From the NCBI GenBank assembly GCA_017694495.1, contig JADIMU010000026.1, positions 1-57,146 on the forward strand: a stretch of DNA of 57,146 nucleotides, in the 5' to 3' direction. Each line of letters starts with the position of its first letter. Position 1 is the first letter of the stretch. The position numbers were made by a program, and so were the translations under genes. This DNA is from Candidatus Aphodenecus pullistercoris (GTDB taxonomy: Bacteria; Spirochaetota; Spirochaetia; Sphaerochaetales; Sphaerochaetaceae). This document shows positions 25,867 through 33,970 of this stretch, one piece after another. The notes below the pieces were generated by a model. That model did not search any database, was not told the DNA's origin, and saw nothing but the letters and a program-made list of their open reading frames with translations.

Positions 25867-26936
25867 GCCGCAGCCTCCTCATCCTGGGTGCGACAGGTTC
25901 GATCGGGACGACAGCCCTGAATGCGGTCAGGGAAGGAAAGCTCAACGTATCTCTCACCGGCCTTGTTGGAGGCCATGATGCATCTTCGCTCAGCCGCCTT
26001 GGCCAGGAGTTCGGCTGTCCTTGCACGCTCAACAGCTCCAGCGAGGTACTCAAAGCCTTCCTCGAGGCGAACAGGGCCGACATCGCATTGAACGCGATCG
26101 CTGGAGCCGCAGGACTCGAGGCCTCCCTGCTCTGCCTCCAGGCAGGCATGGACCTGGCCCTGGCCAACAAGGAGTCCATCGTCATGGGAGGAGACTTCCT
26201 CTTCAGCGAGGCGGAGCGCCTTGGCAGGAGAATCATCCCGGTCGACAGCGAGCACAGCGCGATCTACCACCTCATCCAGGGACACAGCGAGGTCGACAGC
26301 CTTGTGATAACAGCCTCTGGAGGCCCCTTCCTCCATAGAGAGGACCTTGCCTCCGTCACAGCCGATGAGGCCGCCGCCCACCCGACCTGGAAGATGGGGC
26401 GCAAGATCTCGATCGATTCGAGCACGCTCGCGAACAAGGGCCTCGAAGTCATCGAGGCGGGCTTCCTCTTCAACATGCCGGCAGAGAGGATCGAAGTCAC
26501 GATACACAGACAGTCCGTCGTACATTCGATGATCAGGATGCGTGACGGCTCAGTCTATGCCCAGCTCTCACCGCCAGACATGACGCTTCCCATCGTCGCC
26601 GCCGTCGCCGACGGCAGGCAGGCCCTGGTCGATGTCGTGCGTCCGCTCTCCTTCAAAGGCCTCACGCTGACCTTCGAGGACTGGGACAGGGAGCGCTTCC
26701 CCCTCCTCCAGCTCGCCTACGAGGTCCTTGGCAAGAAGGCGGGCTACCCCATAGCCTACAACGCGGCCGACGAGGTCGCCGTCCAGGCCTTCGTCGATGG
26801 ACAGATCGGCTACCTCGACATCGCACGCGTCGTCGGCTCCACGCTGGATGCCGACTGGAGCGCTGTGGCCGACAGCTACGAGGCCATCATGGAAGTCGAC
26901 GGTGCGGCACGCCGCCTCGCCTCCAGCCTCCTATGA
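25863..26936 (+). CDS. dxr: 1-deoxy-D-xylulose-5-phosphate reductoisomerase
   Basis: 357 residues from a GTG overlapping the cdsA stop. The NADPH-binding GATGSIG is at residues 9-15. Others are ALANKESIVMGG, the metal site VDSEHSAIYHLIQG, ASGGPF, TWKMGRKISIDSSTLANKGLEVIEA split over two motifs, and HRQSVVHSMI. It commits carbon to the MEP isoprenoid pathway, feeding uppS encoded just upstream. rseP overlaps its stop by 4 nt. Confidence 0.96.
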   Translation: MSRSLLILGATGSIGTTALNAVREGKLNVSLTGLVGGHDASSLSRLGQEFGCPCTLNSSSEVLKAFLEANRADIALNAIAGAAGLEASLLCLQAGMDLALANKESIVMGGDFLFSEAERLGRRIIPVDSEHSAIYHLIQGHSEVDSLVITASGGPFLHREDLASVTADEAAAHPTWKMGRKISIDSSTLANKGLEVIEAGFLFNMPAERIEVTIHRQSVVHSMIRMRDGSVYAQLSPPDMTLPIVAAVADGRQALVDVVRPLSFKGLTLTFEDWDRERFPLLQLAYEVLGKKAGYPIAYNAADEVAVQAFVDGQIGYLDIARVVGSTLDADWSAVADSYEAIMEVDGAARRLASSLL

Positions 26937-28258
26937 TCGTCTGGATCCTCCAGTTCCTGATCGGCTTCATCGGAATCGGACTCGTCGTCCTCGTCCATGA
27001 GAGCGGCCACTTCCTCGCAGCCCGTGCCCTTGGTGTCCGCGTAGAGACCTTCGGCATCGGCATGGGTCCGAAGATCTTCTCCTACCAGGGCAAGAACACT
27101 GAGTATTGCATCTCACTCATCCCCTTCGGCGGCTACTGCCGCATGGACGGCTCGATCGACCTTGTCAAGGCGCTGAGGGACGAGCAGAAGAGCTTCGCAA
27201 AAGGCGAGTACGGCTCCTACTTCACGACGACTCCCCTCGTCCGCCTCCTGATCTTCCTGGCCGGTCCGCTGGCGAACTTCCTCCTATCCGTAATCCTCTT
27301 CCTCATCGTCGCCATGATCCCCGTCCTCGAGGCCGTCCACGAGCCCCGTGTCGTCGTCGCAGGCGACTACAGCCAGGTCTTCGGCACCACGCTGGGCCAG
27401 GCTGAAGTGGAGAGCGGCGACCTCATACTCTCTGTGGACGGACGCGCTGTCGACAGCTATGAGGACGTCGAGGACATCCTCGCTTCAGCCGACAGGCCCA
27501 GCATTCCTGTGCGTGTCCTTCGTGAGGGCCAGATTCTGGACCTCACCCTCTATGGCCAGCAGCTCGATGGACACTGGCGCTATGGAATCGCGCTGTGGCA
27601 GGATGCCATCGTCGGACGGAGTGAGGGCTCATCACCCTTCCAGGAAGGGGACCGCATCCTCACGGTCAACGGCAGCGATGTCGGCAACGTCTACGACATC
27701 TACCTCCACACAGATGAGGAGATGGACTTCAGCCTCCTCAGGGGAGATGAGGTCCTGACTGTCAGCCTGCCATCCACGACAAGCTTCCCCTTCGCCTGGG
27801 CCGCTGAGCTCAGGCCGATGGAGAGGCCCAGCCTGGTCGAGGCCGTCGTACAGGGCTTCAGCCGGACGGGTGAGACCATAGCGGAGACCTTCTCCTCACT
27901 TGTGGGCATCTTCGGGCAGGACACAGAGGAGGTGCGCAACGAGATCACGGGACCTACAAGGGCCGCACAGACGATAGGAACGATCACGACGCTGGGCTTC
28001 GAGAGCGACGCGGCAAGTGGAGTCAGGGCCTTCCTCTACCTCCTGTCCGTCGTCTCGGTCTCCCTCCTCGTCGCAAACCTCCTGCCCATCCCGACCTTCG
28101 ACGGAGGACAGATCTGCCTCAACATCTACCAGATGGTCAGAGGCAGGGAACTCGGGCCACGGGGCTACGTGGTCTTCCAGATCCTTGGAATCGTATGCAC
28201 AATCGTCATCATCGTGGCCCTCTACAGCCTCGACGTAATCCACTACTTCTTCCGCTAG
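26933..28258 (+). CDS. rseP: Site-2 protease RseP family
   Basis: 441 residues. The zinc motif HESGH (His22, Glu23, His26) is in the first membrane helix. Two PDZ-like domains follow (about 130-205 and 210-285), then the second metal-ligand motif NLLPIPTFDGGQ in the third helix (about 385). The enzyme cuts membrane-embedded anti-sigma factors or signal peptide remnants. The 3' end overlaps the convergent dnaB stop by 4 nt. Confidence 0.94.
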   Translation: MIVWILQFLIGFIGIGLVVLVHESGHFLAARALGVRVETFGIGMGPKIFSYQGKNTEYCISLIPFGGYCRMDGSIDLVKALRDEQKSFAKGEYGSYFTTTPLVRLLIFLAGPLANFLLSVILFLIVAMIPVLEAVHEPRVVVAGDYSQVFGTTLGQAEVESGDLILSVDGRAVDSYEDVEDILASADRPSIPVRVLREGQILDLTLYGQQLDGHWRYGIALWQDAIVGRSEGSSPFQEGDRILTVNGSDVGNVYDIYLHTDEEMDFSLLRGDEVLTVSLPSTTSFPFAWAAELRPMERPSLVEAVVQGFSRTGETIAETFSSLVGIFGQDTEEVRNEITGPTRAAQTIGTITTLGFESDAASGVRAFLYLLSVVSVSLLVANLLPIPTFDGGQICLNIYQMVRGRELGPRGYVVFQILGIVCTIVIIVALYSLDVIHYFFR

Positions 28259-29643
28259 CCGCGCTGATAGTCGTCCGCGAGCATCTCGAAGCTCGCCGTC
28301 GAAGGCTTGAAGCCGACGAAGAACTCTCCCGTCTCGCCGTTGCGCTGTTTTGCCACGATGACCTTCGTGCGCTGGAGCGTCATGTCTCCGTTGCGGTCCT
28401 TCTCGAGAGCGTCGCTTGACCACTTCCTCGCACGGTGGAGGAACATGACCATGTCGGCGTCCTGCTCGATGGCTCCCGAGTCGCGCAGGTTGTTCAGCTG
28501 AGGCTCGTTCTTGTCGCCCTCGGCATCACGCGTCACCTGGCACAGGACGACGATGGGAATCTCAAGCTCACGGGCCAGGCTCTTGAGCGCCTTCGAGATC
28601 TCGGTGACCTGCTCGAACTTCTTGCTCGTCGCAGGCATCTCGGCATCGATCAGGCCGATGTAGTCGATGAAGATGATCTGGACGTGCTGCTCCCTGCGCA
28701 GGCGCCGGCTCGTCGCACGGATCTCGCTGAGCTTCATGTTGGGCTTGTCCAGAATGAAGAGGTTGGTATCATAGAGCTTCTGGGCAGCCATGAGGACATG
28801 ATTGAAGTTGCGGTCCTTCTGGTCGGAGAAGCTTGCGTTCCTGATCGTCTTCAGGGGGACCTTGGAGACGCATGAGATCAGGCGCTGTGAGACCTGGATG
28901 CCGCTCATCTCGAGGGAGAAGAAGGCGACGCGGTAGCTGCGCGGTGCGACGATCATGTTCTGGATGATGCTCGTCGCGAAGGCCGTCTTACCGATAGAGG
29001 GACGGGCCGCTATGATGATGAAGTCCGTCGGATGGAAGCCGCCGTCCGTCAGCTGGTCAAGGCGGTCGAATCCGGTCTCGAGGTTGCCCGAGTCCTTGCC
29101 GTCCATGCGGTCGCGCAAGGTCTCAAGGGCCTTCATGACATAGCCGCCGACGGACACGTCCTTGTTGGCCTCTCCCGTCCCCTGGGCCAGGCTGCTGAGC
29201 CTCGCCTCACTGTCGTCGATCAGCTTGACGATCTCCTGGCTCTGGTCGAAGCCCGCGATGGAGAACTCGTTCGCCATCTGGATGAACTGGCGGCGCAGCG
29301 AGAGGGCGTGGATGATCTGGGCATGGACGCCGACCGAAGCCGAGGTCGAGACGCTCTCGGTCAGCGAGGAGATGTAGGCGACGCCGCCACACTGCTCCAG
29401 CTGACCACGCTCGCGCAGAAACTCGATCACGGAGACGAGGTCGAGCGTCTTCAGCGGCTGGCTCTCCGAGTAGGCGATGAAGGCGGAGAAGAGGGCGCGA
29501 TGCCCAGTGTGGTAGAAGTCGGATGGCACGCAGGACTCCATCGCAGTCTGGAGCGCGTTCGCATTGAGAAGGATGGCGCCAAGCACCGCCTTCTCGGCAT
29601 CCTCATTGTGGGGCATCGTCCGTCCCTGTCCGTATTCGTCCAT
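28255..29643 (-). CDS. dnaB: Replicative DNA helicase
   Basis: 462 residues: N-terminal helical domain (1-110, MPHNEDAEKAVLGAILLN), linker, and RecA-type motor with Walker A ARPSIGKTAF, Walker B IIFIDYIGLI, VVLCQVTRDAE and DSGAIEQDADMVMFLHR. It unwinds DNA as a hexamer ahead of the replisome. The ATG at 29643 has GGAGG 7 nt upstream. TGC-TATCAT lies 28 nt before the start and is the likely promoter -10 box. No in-frame intein is seen. Confidence 0.96.
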   Translation of the reverse strand: MDEYGQGRTMPHNEDAEKAVLGAILLNANALQTAMESCVPSDFYHTGHRALFSAFIAYSESQPLKTLDLVSVIEFLRERGQLEQCGGVAYISSLTESVSTSASVGVHAQIIHALSLRRQFIQMANEFSIAGFDQSQEIVKLIDDSEARLSSLAQGTGEANKDVSVGGYVMKALETLRDRMDGKDSGNLETGFDRLDQLTDGGFHPTDFIIIAARPSIGKTAFATSIIQNMIVAPRSYRVAFFSLEMSGIQVSQRLISCVSKVPLKTIRNASFSDQKDRNFNHVLMAAQKLYDTNLFILDKPNMKLSEIRATSRRLRREQHVQIIFIDYIGLIDAEMPATSKKFEQVTEISKALKSLARELEIPIVVLCQVTRDAEGDKNEPQLNNLRDSGAIEQDADMVMFLHRARKWSSDALEKDRNGDMTLQRTKVIVAKQRNGETGEFFVGFKPSTASFEMLADDYQRG

Positions 29644-29734
29644 CAGCAGCCTCCGAATAAGCAGCCATAATGATAGCACTCAGCGCAAGAGGCGGGAAAG
29701 CCGCCAGTAAAGGACTTGCAAGAAATGTGCATGG

Positions 29735-29756
29735 AAGTGCCACAAAAGCGGCACTT
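29735..29756 (-). terminator. Possible terminator after the fructokinase gene
   Basis: AAGTGCC/GGCACTT forms a 7-bp stem with an 8-nt loop, 35 nt beyond the fructokinase stop on the minus strand. There is no T-run, so factor-independent action is doubtful. Confidence 0.35.
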
Positions 29757-29790
29757 TCCGGGCAAGTCGTTACAAATCAGAAAGATGCCT

Positions 29791-30663
29791 TCAGATGCCC
29801 AGCTTGCGCCTCAGCTCATCGTCGTAGTCAGGTATGGCTCCGGCATGGCCAACGACATAGTCGGCGAGCATGCTCGCCCTCTCCAGGGCCTCCTGGCAAG
29901 GACAGCCCTTGGACAGGAAGTGGAGGAAGGCGGCCGAGAGGCTGTCTCCCGCACCCACAGTGTCGACGACCCTCACCTTGGCGCAGTCGGCATGGCAACA
30001 TCCTTCAGCGCTGTAGCAGTCCGATCCACGCTTTCCGCTTGTGACAAGGACTTTGGAAACTCCCCGCTCCTCGATCAGCCAGCTTATGAGCGAATCAGGC
30101 CTCTGGCCGTAGAGCGAAGCGATGACTGGCACTTCCTCATCGTTCATCTTCACGATCGTCGCCTTCTTCAAGCCACGCTCAACCGCTTCCAGGCCGTAGT
30201 AGTCGAGGCGCAGGTTGACGTCGAAGAAGAACTCTGTCGCCTTCACGCATGAGAGCAGCCGCTCCAGAGTCGCTGCGCTCTGGCCGTCCCTCTGGGCGAG
30301 CGTGCCATAGATGAGGACATCCCAATCCTGGGCAAAGAGCCTGTCGTACTGGTCTTCTGTGAGGCGGATCCTGTCCCATGCTGCCGGAGTGCAGAAGCTG
30401 TAGCCCGGCACGCCGTCGACCAGCTGGATGCGGGCATAGCCCGTCGGACAGTCCGAGGTGGCCAGATAGTCCATCCCTATCCCCAGATCTTCCAGGCGGA
30501 ATCGTGTCAGGGCGCCAAGCTCATCATCGCCAAGGGCGCTCACGATGCTCCCCTCTCCGCCCAGCTTCCTGATGTGTCCAAGCACGTTCAGCGGAGCGCC
30601 GCCAAGCGTGCGGCCTCCATCGAATACATCCCAAAGGATCTCGCCGAATGCAAGCGCCTTCAT
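29791..30663 (-). CDS. scrK: PfkB-family fructokinase
   Basis: 290 residues of the ribokinase fold. An N-terminal GEILWDVFDGGRTLGGAPLNVLGHI matches fructokinases. The C-terminal DTVGAGDSLSAAFLHFL holds the anion hole and catalytic Asp. It phosphorylates fructose, which the amylosucrase-like enzyme encoded divergently would release from sucrose. Its ATG overlaps the stop codon of the alpha-galactosidase gene, and it is the last gene of the lacI-aga-scrK operon. Confidence 0.87.
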   Translation of the reverse strand: MKALAFGEILWDVFDGGRTLGGAPLNVLGHIRKLGGEGSIVSALGDDELGALTRFRLEDLGIGMDYLATSDCPTGYARIQLVDGVPGYSFCTPAAWDRIRLTEDQYDRLFAQDWDVLIYGTLAQRDGQSAATLERLLSCVKATEFFFDVNLRLDYYGLEAVERGLKKATIVKMNDEEVPVIASLYGQRPDSLISWLIEERGVSKVLVTSGKRGSDCYSAEGCCHADCAKVRVVDTVGAGDSLSAAFLHFLSKGCPCQEALERASMLADYVVGHAGAIPDYDDELRRKLGI

Positions 30664-32879
30664 CTTTCCTCCTCCTTCTCGATGATGTAGAGCCTTGAGC
30701 CGAAGTCACCAAGGAGCCTCACGCCCTCATAGATTCCGTTTCCAGTGAACTGCGGTCCAAGAGGCAAGCCGCATGTGGAGAGGATGTCCCCGCTGACGAG
30801 TGCATGGAAGTCCTCGCTCAGCGTCCCGTCCTCATGCCTTTCCCTGCGTGCCCTCACGCTGTAGAGCACCCCCTTCTCGGCCCAGGGAAGGACGAGGCGG
30901 TCCCGTCTGCCCGTATGCACTTCGTTGAGGCACTGGATCTCCAGGGCGAGCGTCACGTCCTGCTTCGTCACATACCACCATCTCTGGTTTGGCGAGACGA
31001 CGCGCTTGTGGAAGGTGCCGAACTGGAAGACTTCCCTGTAGCGCTTGTAGAAGGCGATCTGCCTTCTTACCGCTTCCTGCTCATCCAGAGTCAGGGAATT
31101 CAGATCAAGCTCATAGCCAAGAAGGCCGAATGCGGCAATGTTGAAGCGGCTGTCTATCCGGCTCACCCTCCTCGTCTGATGCGCAGGAGAAGCCGAGACG
31201 TGGGCGCCCATCGTCGAAGCCGGGTAGCCCATCAGCGTACCCTCCTGGATCAGGACACGGTCATGGAGGTCCGTGTTGTCGCTCGTCCAGTTCTGGTCGA
31301 CGAAGCACAGCATGCCCAGATCATATCGGTTGCCACCTGAGGCGCAGCCCTCGATGAGAAGCTCTGGAAAGCGCTTTCTGATCCGCCCAAGCAGGCTGTA
31401 GAGGCCAAGCACATAGCGGTGTGCATAGCCTCCTCCACAGCGCTGTCCCACCTCTGTGAGCGTCCGGTTCATGTCCCACTTCACATAGTCGATCGGCCAG
31501 GAGGAGAAGAGCTTTGACAAGACTGCAAAGAGGTGGTCCTGGACGGCCTTGTCTGCAAGGTCGAGGAGGGCCTGGTGGCGGCATGGCAAGGTCTTGTGGC
31601 CTTCTTCCACGAGCACCCATTCAGGGTGGAGCCTGGCAAGCCGGCTGTCCGGGCTGACGCACTCTGGCTCGACCCAGAGGCCGAACATGAGGCCCCTGTG
31701 AGAGAGCGCCTTCGCCAGGCTGGTGAAGCCTTGGGGAAACTTGCGCTCGTTGAAGATGTCCCAGTCACCCAGACTGGAGTGGTCGTCGTCCCTGTGTCCG
31801 AACCAGCCGTCGTCCAGGACGAAGAGCTCCACGCCAAGATCCGCCGCCTTGTCGGCAAGTGCGATCAGCCCCTCCTCGTCGAAGTCGAAGTAGGAGGCTT
31901 CCCAAGTGTTGACGAGCACAGGACGCGGCCTGTCGCGCCACGGGCCGCGACAGATGTACTTCCTCGTGAAGCGCCTGAAGGAGGAGGCTGCCTCCTGTCT
32001 GCCGGAAGCCCACGTCATTATCGCCTCGGGGCTCTCGAAGCACTCTCCCGGCCCAAGCGTCCAGCTGAAGAGCTCACTGGACAGCCCGCTCACGACTCGC
32101 GTCTTGCCGAATGGCGAGACCTCTATCGTCTCCTCGTGGTCCGAGCTGTAGATGAGGTTGAAGCCGTAGCACTGACCCTCCTTCTCGAGGAAGAAGAGCG
32201 GATTGTGCTCATTTCCTGAAAGTCCAAGCCTGCTGCCGAGGACGATCCGACCCGGCCCTGTCATCCTCTCCGTCTCGATCCTCTCGCGGGCCCAGGCGCC
32301 GTCGTAGCTGTAGAGGAGGAAGCCGTCCTCAGGTAGATCCATGAGGAGGGAGGAGGCCTTCCTCAGCTCCACTTCCTCGTTAGAGCAGTTCTCGACACGC
32401 ATCGAGCGCAGGATGACATCCTCCTCTTCGTATACTGTGTAGCGCAGTGTGAGGCCTATACCCTCCACTTCATCCTTGAGATGGATGTACAGCGTCTCTG
32501 TCCCCTCGCCTTCCAATGCCGAGGCAGGAAAGCTGTGGTCCTTGCCGCCCTTCAGCTCCACGAAAGCGATGCGAAGGTCAAGAAGGATGGGACGGCCACC
32601 CCTCCAGACTTCAAGGGATGGAGTGCGGCAGTCGCCGCGCGAGGGGGTCGAGATCTGCATGAGCATGTTGTCAGGAAAGAGCCTCTGGTGCTCCTCGTCC
32701 AGGTAGGGCATCGTACCGATGGCCACATCCTGGTCCCAGATTGGACTGTCCATCCCCCTCAGATCGTCGATGCGCTGTCCATAATGGATGAGCGTCGGGA
32801 TGCCTCCCTCCTCGAGCGAGAGGACAAGGCTCGCACCTGAGCTCTCCAGATTCCAGATCCGTCCTGTATTCGTGACCAT
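30660..32879 (-). CDS. GH36 alpha-galactosidase
   Basis: 739 residues, full length for the bacterial GH36 type that works on raffinose-family sugars. The N-terminal beta-supersandwich (about 1-320) is followed by the barrel with LDDGWFGHRDDD, WVEPECVSPDS, DYVKWDMNR (nucleophile Asp) and SDNTDLHDR (acid/base Asp). No signal peptide is seen, so the substrate is imported. AGGAGG lies 4 nt before the ATG at 32879. A second LacI-type operator lies just upstream, overlapping the lacI stop codon. Confidence 0.93.
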   Translation of the reverse strand: MVTNTGRIWNLESSGASLVLSLEEGGIPTLIHYGQRIDDLRGMDSPIWDQDVAIGTMPYLDEEHQRLFPDNMLMQISTPSRGDCRTPSLEVWRGGRPILLDLRIAFVELKGGKDHSFPASALEGEGTETLYIHLKDEVEGIGLTLRYTVYEEEDVILRSMRVENCSNEEVELRKASSLLMDLPEDGFLLYSYDGAWARERIETERMTGPGRIVLGSRLGLSGNEHNPLFFLEKEGQCYGFNLIYSSDHEETIEVSPFGKTRVVSGLSSELFSWTLGPGECFESPEAIMTWASGRQEAASSFRRFTRKYICRGPWRDRPRPVLVNTWEASYFDFDEEGLIALADKAADLGVELFVLDDGWFGHRDDDHSSLGDWDIFNERKFPQGFTSLAKALSHRGLMFGLWVEPECVSPDSRLARLHPEWVLVEEGHKTLPCRHQALLDLADKAVQDHLFAVLSKLFSSWPIDYVKWDMNRTLTEVGQRCGGGYAHRYVLGLYSLLGRIRKRFPELLIEGCASGGNRYDLGMLCFVDQNWTSDNTDLHDRVLIQEGTLMGYPASTMGAHVSASPAHQTRRVSRIDSRFNIAAFGLLGYELDLNSLTLDEQEAVRRQIAFYKRYREVFQFGTFHKRVVSPNQRWWYVTKQDVTLALEIQCLNEVHTGRRDRLVLPWAEKGVLYSVRARRERHEDGTLSEDFHALVSGDILSTCGLPLGPQFTGNGIYEGVRLLGDFGSRLYIIEKEEER

Positions 32880-32893
32880 TACGCCTCCTCGCA

Positions 32894-32909
32894 AGTCAAA
32901 CGCTTGCCA
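32894..32909. promoter_or_regulatory. Second LacI-type operator, within the operon
   Basis: AGTCAAACGCTTGCCA matches the perfect operator at 33940 in 13 of 16 positions, including the central CG. It overlaps the lacI stop codon, 15 nt before the alpha-galactosidase start, where a bound repressor could block readthrough or an internal promoter. Confidence 0.5.
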
Positions 32910-33885
32910 TGGTCGAATCGCCTTCGACAAGCCTCACTTCCACTGTCATGTCCACCCTCACCGACGAGGGTTTGGCCGCCTCGATGACACTCTCCACAGC
33001 CAGCCTCGCCATCTGGCCAGTCGGCTGGGCGACAGTCGTCAGCGAGGGTCTGAGAGTCCGGGCAAGCTTCGTCCCGTCGAAGCCGACGACCTTGAGGTCC
33101 TCGGGGATCCGACGAGCGAGCTTGCATGCGACACCCATCGCCTGGAGCGCCAGGATGTCGCTCGTGCAGAAGAGGCCGTCACGGTCCTTGTGGCGGGAGA
33201 GCACTTCCTCAAGGCTGGCTGTATAGTCCTGGCTGTGGAAGAGGCCCGGCTCGAGGACTTCACCAATGCATTCCACACCTGCCTGGCGGCAGGTCTCGAT
33301 GAAGGCTTCCAGCCTCTCGTCTCCCGGCATCGGACGTCCCTGTGGGGCGGAGAGTGCGAGCAACCTAACACAGCCCCTGGCGATCAGATGCTCAGCCGCA
33401 AGCCGGCCTCCCAATCTGTTGTCACACTTGATCCTCGATGCGTTCTTCAGACTTCCACGCTCCAGCGTCACGACAGGAATAGCAAGCTCGCCCAGATCGG
33501 CTGAGGTGAGGGCGCCTGAGCACAGTATGATGCCCGCCACACGGTTGCGCATGCACTCCCTTATGAAGAGCGAGACATTGCCTTCAGGGCTGTCACATAC
33601 GAAAAGGAGGCTCTGGTAGCCCCGCTGGGAAAGCTCTCCTGTGAGCGCCATGAGGAGCTCGGAGAAGAAGGGGTTGTCGAGCATAGGCATTATGATGGCG
33701 ACGATGCGGCTTGTAGACTTGCTCAGAGAGCGCGCGAGGGCGTTGGGCTCGTAGCCGAGCCTGTGCATGGCCGCTTGGACGCGGTCCTTCGCCTCCTGGC
33801 TGAGATAGCCCCGGCCATTCAATACACGTGACACTGTGCCGACGCTGAGGCCGGACTCCCTTGCGACATCCTTGATCGTGCTCAT
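32896..33885 (-). CDS. LacI-family transcriptional repressor
   Basis: 329 residues. The helix-turn-helix and hinge are classical: TIKDVARESGLSVGTVSRVLNG (residues 3-24), then LGYEPNALARSL. The periplasmic-binding-protein-like effector domain includes IPVVTLERG, GRLAAEHLI, CTSDILALQAMG and VVGFDG. It should sense a sugar and control this locus. The second of two adjacent ATGs (33885) was chosen because TGC-TAGAAT ends 7 nt before it. The gene leads the alpha-galactosidase and fructokinase operon. Confidence 0.9.
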   Translation of the reverse strand: MSTIKDVARESGLSVGTVSRVLNGRGYLSQEAKDRVQAAMHRLGYEPNALARSLSKSTSRIVAIIMPMLDNPFFSELLMALTGELSQRGYQSLLFVCDSPEGNVSLFIRECMRNRVAGIILCSGALTSADLGELAIPVVTLERGSLKNASRIKCDNRLGGRLAAEHLIARGCVRLLALSAPQGRPMPGDERLEAFIETCRQAGVECIGEVLEPGLFHSQDYTASLEEVLSRHKDRDGLFCTSDILALQAMGVACKLARRIPEDLKVVGFDGTKLARTLRPSLTTVAQPTGQMARLAVESVIEAAKPSSVRVDMTVEVRLVEGDSTMASV

Positions 33886-33892
33886 CATGGGA

Positions 33893-33898
33893 ATTCTA
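33893..33898 (-). promoter_or_regulatory. -10 box of lacI-aga-scrK (predicted leaderless)
   Basis: TGC-TAGAAT on the minus strand ends 4 and 7 nt before two tandem ATG codons; the second matches the spacing seen for other leaderless genes. A weak TTTCAT lies 17 nt upstream. Confidence 0.45.
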
Positions 33899-33939
33899 GC
33901 AGAGCGGGCTTGAAGATGAAAGGGAAAAATGCAAGAATC

Positions 33940-33957
33940 ATGTCAAGCGCTTGACAT
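33940..33957. promoter_or_regulatory. Perfect 18-bp LacI-type operator
   Basis: ATGTCAAGCGCTTGACAT is a perfect palindrome with the central CG typical of LacI/GalR-family operators. It lies between the divergent lacI and amylosucrase-like genes, immediately before the ribosome-binding site of the latter, so it can control both directions. Confidence 0.85.
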
Positions 33958-33970
33958 ACCGGAGGACAGG

